Shown: positions 17,449 through 26,258, numbered from the stretch's first letter. The stretch: DNA of 51,069 nucleotides from Bacteroidota bacterium (GCA_020402865.1 JADBYT010000029.1:1-51069); one strand, 5' to 3'. Translations and numbers: made by a program. The notes: generated by a model not told the origin, from the sequence alone.

Positions 17449-18303
17449 ATGAAAATTCTGCATTTTTTACTCATCTCTGCCACACTTTGGAGTAGCTTTA
17501 TTTCGGCTCAAAATTCGGTTGATTTCAGCTGGACTTCCTCCGCTGTAACTACCCAGAGTGTAAGTCCGCCCGTTTTTCCCGGTTGCGACACCGCCACACG
17601 GATTACGCTTTCCACACAGGCGGTTCACATTGTAAATTTCAACGGTTCCGGCCCGTATTCGTCCGGACAGCCCATTACCTCGGCGCTTATTCCCTCTAGT
17701 GCCGCGGCATCCTCGCTGCTGGCATTTGATATTACTATTTCATTTTCCACACCGGTAGCCTCCTGCGAATTGCTTGTGCGTGATATTGATGATGAGTACG
17801 ACGACGGATTTCCAGAAGAAACACTTTCCAATTTCTCAGTTACTCCTTCATCAATTAACACTGTTACCGGCACCTACAACTGGAACGGAAGTACGCTGAC
17901 CCCTACCGACAACAATATTCGTTTTTGGGTGCAGTGGAATACTGTGCCAATAACAAGCGTTACTTTCCGCTACAACCGCAGTATCGTAAACTATGCACTG
18001 CTGCTTGATTCCATTCGGTTTACGTGTTTCAATCCGAAATCAGTAAGTGAAATAAACAATCAGCCCTTGCCTGTTACGGCTGGTTATTTGCCTGCCTTGC
18101 AAGCGCTTCATATTGAAGTGGCGGCGGAGGTTGACCAGTGCAATTTCAATTTGTATGCCGCAACCGGACAGCTCGTGTACCGCCAATCATTGAGTCAGGG
18201 TATGCACACCGTACCGCTTCAGCAGCTTTCGCCCGGTTTGTACATTGCCGAGTTTTATTCAGGACAACGTATCAAACGCGAACGGTTTTTTGTATGTTAC
18301 TGA
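17449..18303 (+). CDS. Small T9SS-secreted protein
   Basis: From the ATG at 17449 the product has 284 residues: a signal peptide (MKILHFLLISATLWSSFISAQ), a beta-rich domain (about 25-210) with the acidic segment RDIDDEYDDGF, and a C-terminal domain with the T9SS sorting-signal pattern (LHIEVAAE ... FNLYAATGQLVYRQSL ... LSPGLYIAEFYSGQ ... ERFFVCY). The frame extends 11 codons upstream without a plausible leader. Likely exported by the T9SS; its specific function is unknown. It is transcribed divergently from the PorV-like operon. Confidence 0.8.
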   Translation: MKILHFLLISATLWSSFISAQNSVDFSWTSSAVTTQSVSPPVFPGCDTATRITLSTQAVHIVNFNGSGPYSSGQPITSALIPSSAAASSLLAFDITISFSTPVASCELLVRDIDDEYDDGFPEETLSNFSVTPSSINTVTGTYNWNGSTLTPTDNNIRFWVQWNTVPITSVTFRYNRSIVNYALLLDSIRFTCFNPKSVSEINNQPLPVTAGYLPALQALHIEVAAEVDQCNFNLYAATGQLVYRQSLSQGMHTVPLQQLSPGLYIAEFYSGQRIKRERFFVCY

Positions 18304-18324
18304 TGTGTGTGATGTGCTTGTAAC

Positions 18325-18984
18325 TTACTGCTGGCGTATCCACACAAACCGGAATACTTTATTTCCACCACGGTAATTTACAAATGCACTGTTGGCCGGA
18401 TTGAGCGTGTCGAACGGATTTTTCCATTGCCATTCCGCCGAAGGGGTGTAGCTGTAGTTGAGCGTGTCGTGGCTGTATTTGTATGTGCCTTCAAAATCGC
18501 TTACCGCTCTGTTTCGTATTGTAATACGATTGGCATTTTGCACAGTGTCGGTTTCAACTTTACCGTTACGCATCAGTTTTCCGTTACTCAGTGTAAGACC
18601 GTGGTGGCATTCACTCAGTTCACGTGTAAGTTCTTCGGCATTGTACAGAATTTCATATACGCCGGGGTAACTGACTTTTGCAGTGCCGTTATTGATCCGG
18701 CGTGAAATTGATCCGGTGAAATCAAGTGTAATGGTTTTTCCGCCTGTAAACATGGACGTTACGTCAAGCCTCGCCAGCCGTTTGGTTTCGCTTCCGTTTA
18801 CATACAGCATACTGTCGAGATACACACTGCGCAGTACGTAGCGGCCTGTTTGCAGGCAGTTGTCGTTAGTCAGGTTCTTGCTGAAAACGCCTGTGCCTGA
18901 CAAAACAAAGAATACTCCCAACGCTGCAAAAATGCCGGCCGACAGGAAGATGAGCAATTTTGTGCGTGTAGCATTTGCAGTCAT
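18325..18984 (-). CDS. Membrane-anchored hypothetical protein
   Basis: The 219-residue product has one N-terminal membrane helix (about residues 9-30, LLIFLSAGIFAALGVFFVLSG) and a beta-rich outside domain with two Cys (residue about 43 and the SECHHG segment). No known domain is recognised. It follows the SGNH-like gene on the same strand by about 14 bp and may share its transcript. Confidence 0.65.
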   Translation of the reverse strand: MTANATRTKLLIFLSAGIFAALGVFFVLSGTGVFSKNLTNDNCLQTGRYVLRSVYLDSMLYVNGSETKRLARLDVTSMFTGGKTITLDFTGSISRRINNGTAKVSYPGVYEILYNAEELTRELSECHHGLTLSNGKLMRNGKVETDTVQNANRITIRNRAVSDFEGTYKYSHDTLNYSYTPSAEWQWKNPFDTLNPANSAFVNYRGGNKVFRFVWIRQQ

Positions 18985-18998
18985 TAGAAAATGCAGTC

Positions 18999-19931
18999 TT
19001 AATTTTTGCGAAGATAAGCGCCTATTTTTAAAGCGGCCAGTTCCGAAAATTGCTGAGCACCTTCACGATTCAGGTGTGCCGGATCGGTAAAAAAGGCTTC
19101 ATTGTAGGCTAAACCGGCATTACTGAAATCGAAAAAAGCACATTTGTTTTCGCTTGCCATCGCGGTGAAATCGGCAATCAGGTGATCATAGTTGGTAATG
19201 CAGTGCTGGCGTTCAATCCAGAGCGGTGAAATTACAAAAACAGGCTTTATTTTTCGTGCGTGGCAAATGGCCGTAAGTAAGCGCAGTTCTTCGCGGTAGG
19301 TAGTTGACGGCATGGCGGCTTTTCCGGTTGAGAGCAGTGCATGCATACTGCCTGTGTAACCGCGTTTAACCGATTCTTCATAGCCTTTTTGTGCGGGAGC
19401 CGGTTTGCCGCTCAGCCAGCCGCGCAGGCCGGCGTTAAGCAGGCGTGTGTTGCCCTGCGCCAGTGCATACGGCGCCACAAAACGATAGGCTGTAAATTTA
19501 TTATCCTGCCGGCAAAGGCCGTTGTACAACGCTTTATTTTGCAGAAACGGCAGGTAACGCGGGTAATCAAACACACTATCAAACGCATCGTCCAGCGCGT
19601 GTATATCGAGGTTAATGATCACCGCCTCCGGGGCAGGATGCGTTTCAAGCCAGGCCTCAAGCGTAGTGCGGAAAAGAGGTACAGTGGCGCCGGTCATGCC
19701 TGCGTTCCACACACGCATGCCGCATTCGCGTTCAAACACCCCGGGTACAAACTGGCAGGCCGCACGCGAGGAGCCGAGAATGAGCAGTTGCGCGCTGTCG
19801 CGTCCGAGAAAGGTTTCGCGGAGTTTGGCAAACTCGCCCGTGCCGCCACGCCGCACACCGGCGTATTCCAGCTCACGCAGCAGCCAAAGCAGGGCAAGGG
19901 CAATAACGGAGTAGAGGGCAAGGCGTTTCAC
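18999..19931 (-). CDS. Membrane-anchored SGNH-hydrolase-like protein
   Basis: The product has about 310 residues with an N-terminal membrane helix (VKRLALYSVIALALLWLL) followed by an SGNH fold: the nucleophile block in LILGSSRAACQF and the closing Asp-x-x-His in FFTDPAHLNREG. Proteins of this kind commonly accompany MBOAT O-acyltransferases, as AlgJ/AlgX/DltD-type partners accompany AlgI/DltB, and help transfer acyl groups to polysaccharides outside the membrane. The GTG at 19931 gives a natural start (Met-Lys-Arg-Leu pattern); the frame also reaches a TTG at 19949. Its probable MBOAT partner on the same strand is 2.5 kb away, separated by the plus-strand insert. Confidence 0.75.
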   Translation of the reverse strand: MKRLALYSVIALALLWLLRELEYAGVRRGGTGEFAKLRETFLGRDSAQLLILGSSRAACQFVPGVFERECGMRVWNAGMTGATVPLFRTTLEAWLETHPAPEAVIINLDIHALDDAFDSVFDYPRYLPFLQNKALYNGLCRQDNKFTAYRFVAPYALAQGNTRLLNAGLRGWLSGKPAPAQKGYEESVKRGYTGSMHALLSTGKAAMPSTTYREELRLLTAICHARKIKPVFVISPLWIERQHCITNYDHLIADFTAMASENKCAFFDFSNAGLAYNEAFFTDPAHLNREGAQQFSELAALKIGAYLRKN

Positions 19932-20060
19932 GCTGCAAGTATAGCGCAAATAGAGACAGCAGACATGTGTATTTCCTCAAAAATAAGGAGCACAAAACCA
20001 TCACATCAGGCGATGCATTGGCAGCCGGTTTACCGGAACTTCGCAACATACATCGGCCCA

Positions 20061-20483
20061 ATGACTCAGGAAGAATATCTCTCGCAACGTTTGCTTCCGC
20101 AAATAAAGTGGTACAGCAGCAAAGCCGCCTTGAATAAAAGCTGGCATATCTATACGCGCATAGCAGTGATTATTCTTTCGGCACTTATTCCGCTGCTTGC
20201 GGGTATGGAGTTTGTCGCAGCCTTTAAAAACATCTTGCTCGGAACGCTCGGGGCACTTGTGGTAATTGTGGAAGGCATTTCCGAGTTTCTGAAATTTCGC
20301 GAGAAATGGAGTCAGTATCGCTCCACTGCCGAATTGCTAAAACAGGAAAAAATGCTTTTTCTCACCTCCTCCAGCAGTTACAGCGAATCGGAAACCCCAT
20401 TCCGGTTGCTCGTAGCACGCGTTGAGGCATTGATTAATAAGGAAAATGCGGAGTGGGTGAGGTATGTGAAGGAAAACGTTTGA
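20061..20483 (+). CDS. DUF4231 (SLATT-like) two-TM protein
   Basis: The 140-residue product starts MTQEEYLSQRLLPQIKWYSSKA, then two membrane helices (about 31-48 and 56-73) separated by a short turn, then a cytoplasmic helical part with FREKWSQYRSTAELLKQEK and a C-terminal VEALINKENAEWV. This matches the DUF4231/SLATT layout. SLATT proteins are predicted membrane-perforating effectors found with nucleotide-signalling and TIR/SLOG-type proteins in conflict systems. The ATG at 20061 agrees with the family start; an in-frame ATG at 20013 is possible. It is the first gene of the plus-strand insert and precedes the TIR-like gene by 40 bp. Confidence 0.85.
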   Translation: MTQEEYLSQRLLPQIKWYSSKAALNKSWHIYTRIAVIILSALIPLLAGMEFVAAFKNILLGTLGALVVIVEGISEFLKFREKWSQYRSTAELLKQEKMLFLTSSSSYSESETPFRLLVARVEALINKENAEWVRYVKENV

Positions 20484-20523
20484 TAGCAATTAACCATTCA
20501 ATAATTAAACTAAAAATGTATTT

Positions 20524-20946
20524 ATGCCTGAATTGAAAACCTACGATCTTTTTATTTCACATGCGTGGAGTCATGGAGATGAATACTATTCACTTGTTGA
20601 AAAACTGATAGAGGCGCCTAATTTTAAGTGGCGAAACTATAGTGTTCCTGAACATGATCCACTTATAGATCCCGAAAATCCGGAAGGAATGAAAAAACTT
20701 GAAAAAATGCTGGCAGAACAGGTAAGGCAAGCAAGTTGTGTGATAATTATTGGAGGAATGTATGTGAATCATAGAGAGTGGATTCAGAAAGAAATTAAAA
20801 TCGCTCAAGATTTCGAAAAGCCAATTGTGCTCGTGTCTCCTTGGGCACAGGAAAGAATCCCTAAAGAAATTCAGGGGATTGCAGATGAGGTTGTGAAGTG
20901 GAATATTGCTTCTATTATCGAGGCAATTCGTAAATGTTTATCTTAA
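20524..20946 (+). CDS. TIR-like (MTH538/DUF1863, ThsB-type fold) protein
   Basis: The 140-residue product is a single TIR-like domain of the MTH538 family: YDLFISHAWSHGDEYYSLV, then FKWRNYSVPEHDPL, CVIIIGGMYVNHREWIQKEI (with the candidate catalytic Glu at 85 or 90) and KPIVLVSPWAQERIP. The same fold is used by Thoeris ThsB proteins, which make NAD-derived signals when phage is sensed; other members have unknown roles. Here it is 40 bp downstream of a two-TM DUF4231 gene on the same strand, so the two probably form one transcript. The gene is more AT-rich than the flanking minus-strand genes. Confidence 0.88.
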   Translation: MPELKTYDLFISHAWSHGDEYYSLVEKLIEAPNFKWRNYSVPEHDPLIDPENPEGMKKLEKMLAEQVRQASCVIIIGGMYVNHREWIQKEIKIAQDFEKPIVLVSPWAQERIPKEIQGIADEVVKWNIASIIEAIRKCLS

Positions 20947-21234
20947 AATGATTTCAGGTTTACAGCACTTTAAGACTGATTAGGAGAAAAGATTTCTGTC
21001 TTACATAAAACCCTGTAGACTATGTTTAAATAAAAATCAATAAAATAACTAGAGTCTGTTTAAAAATCATCCTTTTGCTTTGTGATGGTACATTTTTCCT
21101 CATCCGGTGTTGCCTTTTTGTCGATCCTCACAAAGGATCGCCCTCAAAAGATGCCTTGTCTGAGAATAAATCAGATCATCCCAAATCTCAAAAACGAATT
21201 TTAAACAGGCTCTATATTAAAATAATAAATTTCA
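20947..21234. other. AT-rich spacer with dispersed repeat copy 1
   Basis: No gene is evident in these 288 bp. The middle holds the 163-bp dispersed repeat; the rest is AT-rich and includes the likely promoter region of the 21235 gene, though no clear TAnnTTTG pair is seen. Confidence 0.55.
21051..21213. repeat. Dispersed MITE-like repeat, copy 1
   Basis: The ends are near-perfect inverted repeats, AGAGTCTGTTTAAAAAT on the left and the complement of AGAGCCTGTTTAAAAT on the right. Inside are a TTTGTGATGG block, GCCTTTTTG, a 6-bp hairpin at 21122-21140 and AAATCTCAAAAAC near the right end. A second copy lies at 32384-32554 in the same orientation. No target-site duplication is evident. Confidence 0.7.
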
Positions 21235-22443
21235 ATGGCAGAAGATTTCGACAATCAAGAATTATCTGGCGATAACCAAGGAGATAATACAGAATTAAAC
21301 GTTACTGGTAAAAGAGCCAGAAAACGACTCTCCTTTCCCATAACCCCATTTGAAGATTCTTTTGAATATGCAAAGAAATTATATGAAATAGGATCTGGAG
21401 ATAAAGTTCGAAGAATGACTTTTTTTAAAGAATGGGGAAGATCACCAGATAGTAGTGCAAGTAGAATGATGATTGTTAATTCAAATAAATACGACCTAAC
21501 AAAAGGAGGTTATAGTGCGGAATTTCTTGAATTAACAGAATTGGGATATAAAGCAGTTTCCCATACTAATTCACTTGATTCGTATAGAGCGAAGTTTAAT
21601 TTGGCTATAAGTCAAATAGAGGTATATAAATATCTATATAATAAATATATAAATGTTAAAGTTCCTAATAAAAATATTGCTATAGATGTAATAAAAGAAA
21701 AGTTTCCCGATTTGACCAATGAAAATTCATCTATTGTTTTTGAGACATTTATTGTTAATTTAAAATATCTTGGATTGATACAAACAATATCTGGCGCAGA
21801 AAGAATCTTATCTGTGGAGGAGTTTATTGAGCAAAGTGGCAATAGTTCTTTTTCAACAGTTTCAAGTATTGCAGAGACCAGATATACTGAAAATAACTCT
21901 GTAAAAGATTTGTCAACATTTAAGTCTGACAATGATTTTCATAGCACCTGTTTTTATATTTCTCCTATAGGTGCGGAGGATACTGAATACCGAAAACATT
22001 CGGACTTATTTCTCGAATCAATTATTCGCCCTGCATTAGTTGAATTTGGTCTTAATGTTATAAGAGCTGATCAAATTGAAAAACCAGGAATAATTTCAAA
22101 TCAGGTAATTGAAAATATTTTCAAGTCGAAACTTGTAATTGCTGATCTTTCATTTCACAATCCGAATGTGTTTTATGAGTTGGCATTACGTCATGTTTCT
22201 CGTTTGCCAACAGTTCAAATAATTAGGAAGAATGATCAAATTCCATTTGACCTGAGCCATACAAGAACAATTATTATTGATACAACAGACATATATACAT
22301 TGGTTCCTAAGTTAGAAAGCTATAAAGTCGAAATAGCAAGTCAGGTCAGACAGGTGCTTGCTAATAAAGATTCTTCTGAGAATCCAATAACAAACGTTCT
22401 GCCAGATATTAAGCTAATTCTGGAAAGTCAAAACGCAAAATAA
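21235..22443 (+). CDS. Two-part protein with deoxyribosyltransferase/TIR-like C-terminus
   Basis: The 402-residue product has no signal peptide or membrane helix. Residues about 40-200 are helical with winged-helix-like segments (FEYAKKLYEIGSGDKVRRMTFFKEWG; FLELTELGYKAV), as in regulatory or DUF5343-like domains. Residues about 236-360 form a Rossmann-like domain: CFYISPIGAEDTEYRKHSDLF, VIRADQIEKPGIISNQVIENI, then LVIADLSFHNPNVFYELALRH with Asp304, Asn309, Asn311 and Glu315. This layout resembles nucleoside 2-deoxyribosyltransferase and related TIR-like/SLOG-like nucleotide domains. It is strongly AT-rich with many AAA/ATA codons unlike its neighbours, a sign of transfer. The 3' end overlaps the convergent MBOAT gene by 16 bp. 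Confidence 0.75.
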   Translation: MAEDFDNQELSGDNQGDNTELNVTGKRARKRLSFPITPFEDSFEYAKKLYEIGSGDKVRRMTFFKEWGRSPDSSASRMMIVNSNKYDLTKGGYSAEFLELTELGYKAVSHTNSLDSYRAKFNLAISQIEVYKYLYNKYINVKVPNKNIAIDVIKEKFPDLTNENSSIVFETFIVNLKYLGLIQTISGAERILSVEEFIEQSGNSSFSTVSSIAETRYTENNSVKDLSTFKSDNDFHSTCFYISPIGAEDTEYRKHSDLFLESIIRPALVEFGLNVIRADQIEKPGIISNQVIENIFKSKLVIADLSFHNPNVFYELALRHVSRLPTVQIIRKNDQIPFDLSHTRTIIIDTTDIYTLVPKLESYKVEIASQVRQVLANKDSSENPITNVLPDIKLILESQNAK

Positions 22444-23849
22444 ATAAACGGCTTCGCACCAAATTCCCCCACCAGAAACAGCAGCACAAACACGCAAACA
22501 TAAAAAGCCGGACGCAACACACCTGCATACATTTTATGCCCGCGCAGCCAGCCGTATTCTTCCTGCAACTCGCGCGCAAACAAAAGCGCAATGCCACCCA
22601 GTGCCAGCAGCCACGGAAACAAATCGTGCAGGCTGCGCAGTTCGTGCCACGCGCTGGTCACGCTCCAGCCGCCTTGCAGTACGCGGCCGGCGTAGTGTGT
22701 AAGCACATCCATACTGCCCGCGCGGAACGCAATAATACTCACACTGTGAAATGCAATAAGCCACAGCCAGCCGGGCAAACGCAAAAGCTTTTCCGGTATG
22801 CGTAAGCGAATATGTTTAAATACCACACGTTCCAGCAAATACACTACGCCATGCAGCGCGCCCCAAATCACAAACGCCCAGGAGGCACCGTGCCACAAAC
22901 CGCTGATTAAAAACGTGAGCAGCAAATTGACCTGTACACGCCACTGCGCCGCGCGGCCACCACCAAGCGGTATATACACATAGTCTCTGAACCACGTAGT
23001 CATGCTGATGTGGTTGCGCTGCCAGAAATCGTGCAGCGAACGTGCCAGCAGCGGCCGCCGCCAGTTTACCATAAGTTCCACACCAAACAGCCGCGCCGTG
23101 CCGGTGGCAATATCCGTATAACCCGAAAAATCGCAATACACCTGCACGGCAAACAAAAAGCCGCCCAGCGCCAGCGTGAGTCCGCCAAAATTTTCGGGTG
23201 TGGCAAACAGCGGATCCACATACGCGGCCAATCTGTCGGCAATAACCAGTTTCTTGAAAAACCCCCACAGCATCAGCCTGCCGGCTTTGCCCAGCGCATC
23301 CGCATCAAGCGGTTTGGGTGTGGTAAGCTGTTGGTTCAGGTGTGCGTAGCGTTCCACCGGCCCCGCCACCAATTGCGGAAAAAATGATACAAACAATGCA
23401 AACTGCCACACGTTTTTTTCGGCGGGCGTTTGCTTGCGATAGACATCAATCACATACGCCAGCGACTGAAACGTGTAAAACGAAAGGCCTGCAGGCACCG
23501 CAATGGCCGCAATAAAATCAGCACGTTGCCCGCCGCCCAGCCACAAAGCCGTGTTCCAGAAAAATGCACTGTACTTGAATGCCGCAAGCACCCCGATATT
23601 ACTGAGTATGCTTACGGCCAGCCATCCTTTGCGCGCGCGCGCCGTTTGTGAGGCCTCCACCCGCAGCGCGGCGTACCAGTCGGTTATTGTGGTAAGCAGC
23701 AACAAAATGCCAAACCACCACACACCATACATGTAAAAAAAGTAGCTGGCCGCCAGCAGCCAGTATTTCCGGTATGCGGCAGGCAGCAGCTTCCATCCGG
23801 CAAATACCAGCGGCAAAAAAACAAGCCACACAAACGAGGTGAAAAGCAT
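22428..23849 (-). CDS. MBOAT-family membrane O-acyltransferase
   Basis: The 473-residue product is a multi-pass membrane protein of the AlgI/DltB type, which moves acyl groups across the membrane to exported polysaccharides. Motifs include the FFPQLVAGPVERY segment (155-168), DFSGYTDIATG (240-250), DFWQRNHISMTTWFRDYVYIPLGG (274-297) and the near-invariant His in SGLWHGASWAFVIWGALHG (His320, His333). About a dozen hydrophobic helices are predictable. The probable SGNH-like partner (18999-19931) lies on the same strand beyond the plus-strand insert. No synthase for a specific polysaccharide is in the window. Confidence 0.93.
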   Translation of the reverse strand: MLFTSFVWLVFLPLVFAGWKLLPAAYRKYWLLAASYFFYMYGVWWFGILLLLTTITDWYAALRVEASQTARARKGWLAVSILSNIGVLAAFKYSAFFWNTALWLGGGQRADFIAAIAVPAGLSFYTFQSLAYVIDVYRKQTPAEKNVWQFALFVSFFPQLVAGPVERYAHLNQQLTTPKPLDADALGKAGRLMLWGFFKKLVIADRLAAYVDPLFATPENFGGLTLALGGFLFAVQVYCDFSGYTDIATGTARLFGVELMVNWRRPLLARSLHDFWQRNHISMTTWFRDYVYIPLGGGRAAQWRVQVNLLLTFLISGLWHGASWAFVIWGALHGVVYLLERVVFKHIRLRIPEKLLRLPGWLWLIAFHSVSIIAFRAGSMDVLTHYAGRVLQGGWSVTSAWHELRSLHDLFPWLLALGGIALLFARELQEEYGWLRGHKMYAGVLRPAFYVCVFVLLFLVGEFGAKPFIYFAF

Positions 23850-23972
23850 GCGCGTAAAGCAGCTTAGCTGCCTGCGTGCAAAATACGTAAAATCATCAGC
23901 ACGTATGTGTTGTTCAATTCAGGAGCGAACCTGTAATCAATACAATACCACCTGTTCCGGCTATCCGTTCCA

Positions 23973-24017
23973 ACCCTGCCCGCTGTCCCCGCAGTTATTG
24001 CGGTGAGCCGGCAGGGT
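23973..24017. repeat. Imperfect palindrome in the MBOAT/TPR-gene intergenic region
   Basis: An 8-bp outer stem (23973-23980 with 24010-24017) and a 4-bp inner stem (23989-23992 with 24000-24003) form a long GC-rich hairpin. It has no T run, so it is not an obvious terminator, and it does not fold as a tRNA. Confidence 0.5.
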
Positions 24018-24101
24018 TTCCACTACTATCCGGGCTATAAATTCAAACCTTCCGGTGCAATAAAAAGTCTGTGTTTCCGGCGGAAATAGTACTTTCACCG
24101 T

Positions 24102-26087
24102 ATGGCAAAAAAAGCATCTTCCACGGCTTCGTTTTTTGAAAACAAGCGTCTTGTTTATGCAATTCTGTTTGTATTTGCCTTTTTACTTTATGCCAATACA
24201 CTCAGCCATCAAACAGCACTCGATGATTATGCCGTAATCGAAACCAACGAATATGTGCAGCAGGGTTTTGGTGGTATTCACAAAATCCTCACCACATTTT
24301 ACTGGAAAGGTTCTCCCTCGTTTGCCAATGCCAATTCAGGCATTTACCGTCCGCTTTCGCTGGTGGTGTTTGCCGCCGACTGGGCGTTTACAAGTGGCAA
24401 AACGGTGCAGGAACACGCCTGGGCTGCCGCACGCCTGGGGCATTTGCAAAATGTGCTTTTGTATGCCTGCATTGCCGTGCTGCTGTTTCGTGTGCTGACG
24501 CGTTTGCTACGCAACTACACAGCGCTGTTGCCATTTATCATTACACTGCTGTTTGTTGCCCATCCGCTGCACACCGAAGTGGTGGCCAATGTAAAAAGTA
24601 TGGATGAGCTGCTGGCTTTTTTGTTTTCGCTGCTGGCTTTGGAAACGGCTTTTCGCTGGCACGAAAATCCCGGCAACAAACTTTTGCTGAATTCAGCAGG
24701 CTGGCTGCTTCTCGCCTTACTTTCAAAAGAAGGTGCGGTATTGTTTGTTCTTGTAATTCCGCTGGCACTTTACTATTTCACTCAGGCCACACGCAACAGT
24801 ATTTTCCGTATGGGGTTTGTGCTGCTTGCTGTGGCACTTATCTGGTTCGGACTGCATTCGGCCATCATTCAGGGCGATTCCACGCCCAAAATCACTTATA
24901 CGTTTAACGACAATACGCTGGTACTGGCCGGTTCGTTTGCCGAAAGACTGGCTTCGTCCATTGTCATCTTCTGGCGTTACATTCAGCTTATTGCCGTACC
25001 CGTGCAGCTTTCGTACGATTACTCTTACAACGACAACCCGATAACCGGTTTTGGCAATGTGCATGTATGGCTTACACTGTTGCTTTGCGGGGCGCTGTTT
25101 TTTGTGGCGTTTAAGCAATGGAAACAACGCACAGTGCTTTCATTTGGTATTTTGTTTTTCTTCATCACGTTTGCACTTACGTCTAATGTATTTTTCCTCA
25201 TTGGCACCACCATGGCCGAACGATTAACGTTTACACCGCTGCTAGGTTTCTGCATAGCTGCGGGCTGGTTTATTGTCCGTTACACAGGAGCACTTAAACA
25301 GGTACCCGGAAAGCTGCATACCGCATCGCTGCTGGTTACAGCTGCACTGGTGTTGCCTTACAGCATACGTACGTTTACGCGCAATGCCGACTGGAAAAAC
25401 AACACCACACTCATGACTGCCGATGCGCAGACTGAAACCGGCAGTGCGCGCATCTATTACAATTATGGTACGGTTATTATTAACCGTGTGGCACCCGATG
25501 CGCCGCAGCCACAACGTTTTGCCGCAGCCGATAGTGCAATGGCCGCATTCCGCAACACACTCCGTATCGATTCAACCTACGCGCAGGCCTGGTATCAGAT
25601 GGGCGTATGCCACTACCGCCGGAATGAGTATGCACAGTCGGCCGCAGCATTTTACAAAGCACGCGCCTTAGACCCGAAGCAGGATGTGGACCGCAACCTG
25701 GCCGATGCGCTGCATAGTGCAAAACAATACGACAGTGCTGCCGTTGTGCTTGCGCGGGTGATTCGCCGAAACGATGCGGCACAAAATACTACCGCCAAAC
25801 TGGCCGAGGCCTTACTTAATCTGAACGACACCGCCGCAGCCATAAACACACTGCACACAGGCATCTCGCGCGATAGTCTCTATACCGGCAATTATTTGCT
25901 GCTGGGCAATATATATGGTATCTCCAAGCAATATCCGCAATCGCGTGAGGTGCTCGAGAAAGCATTGCGCATTGAACCCGGTAACATGCAAATTGTGCAG
26001 GCACTTGCACTCACGCTACAGTTCATGGGCGATACCCGACGCCTGGCAGAACTTGAGCAGAAATATCTCCGCAAAAATACGCCCTGA
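24102..26087 (+). CDS. TMTC-like membrane protein with TPR domain
   Basis: The 661-residue product has about ten membrane helices in residues 1-430, including the DDYAVI and YRPLSLV segments near the N-terminus and the DUF1736-like segment IVIFWRYIQLIAVPVQLSYDYS (about 285-307), followed by TPR units (from about 455; AYAQAWYQMGVCHYRRNEYAQSAAAFYKAR). This combination is shared with TMTC proteins, which are GT-C-fold O-mannosyltransferases in eukaryotes; bacterial members are mostly uncharacterised. DDYAVI may carry the acidic catalytic residues typical of the first loop. The substrate is unknown. Confidence 0.85.
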   Translation: MAKKASSTASFFENKRLVYAILFVFAFLLYANTLSHQTALDDYAVIETNEYVQQGFGGIHKILTTFYWKGSPSFANANSGIYRPLSLVVFAADWAFTSGKTVQEHAWAAARLGHLQNVLLYACIAVLLFRVLTRLLRNYTALLPFIITLLFVAHPLHTEVVANVKSMDELLAFLFSLLALETAFRWHENPGNKLLLNSAGWLLLALLSKEGAVLFVLVIPLALYYFTQATRNSIFRMGFVLLAVALIWFGLHSAIIQGDSTPKITYTFNDNTLVLAGSFAERLASSIVIFWRYIQLIAVPVQLSYDYSYNDNPITGFGNVHVWLTLLLCGALFFVAFKQWKQRTVLSFGILFFFITFALTSNVFFLIGTTMAERLTFTPLLGFCIAAGWFIVRYTGALKQVPGKLHTASLLVTAALVLPYSIRTFTRNADWKNNTTLMTADAQTETGSARIYYNYGTVIINRVAPDAPQPQRFAAADSAMAAFRNTLRIDSTYAQAWYQMGVCHYRRNEYAQSAAAFYKARALDPKQDVDRNLADALHSAKQYDSAAVVLARVIRRNDAAQNTTAKLAEALLNLNDTAAAINTLHTGISRDSLYTGNYLLLGNIYGISKQYPQSREVLEKALRIEPGNMQIVQALALTLQFMGDTRRLAELEQKYLRKNTP

Positions 26088-26224
26088 CGCAGCTTAGGCA
26101 TATCGCGGGCTCTTTTTTTTGTATGCAAAACAGGTAGCCGCTATTGGTGTTGTTAAAGGTGTTTGCACAAGCAATACCGGGTCATTTTACATCGTTTTTT
26201 TCAATGGGCTGAATATATTTCTTA

Positions 26225-26232
26225 TACATTTG
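26225..26232 (+). promoter_or_regulatory. Putative ompA promoter -7 element
   Basis: TACATTTG matches TAnnTTTG and lies 26 bp before the ompA-like start. The upstream T run around 26195-26201 may serve as the -33 side, but its spacing is unusual. Confidence 0.45.
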
Positions 26233-26258
26233 CAGCAACGCCTTAACTATCATTCATT

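Noticed and set aside
19341-20060. Long N-terminal extension of the DUF4231 protein
   Set aside because: The extension is antisense to the SGNH-like gene, is basic and without domain; the family start is at 20061.
20061-20946. Canonical Thoeris system
   Set aside because: The TIR-like protein fits ThsB, but there is no ThsA with SIR2, SLOG or macro sensor fused to the effector; the two-TM protein has no sensor domain.
23973-24017. Possible tRNA or structured RNA in the MBOAT/TPR gap
   Set aside because: The stems do not form a cloverleaf and lack T-loop and anticodon patterns; kept only as a palindrome.
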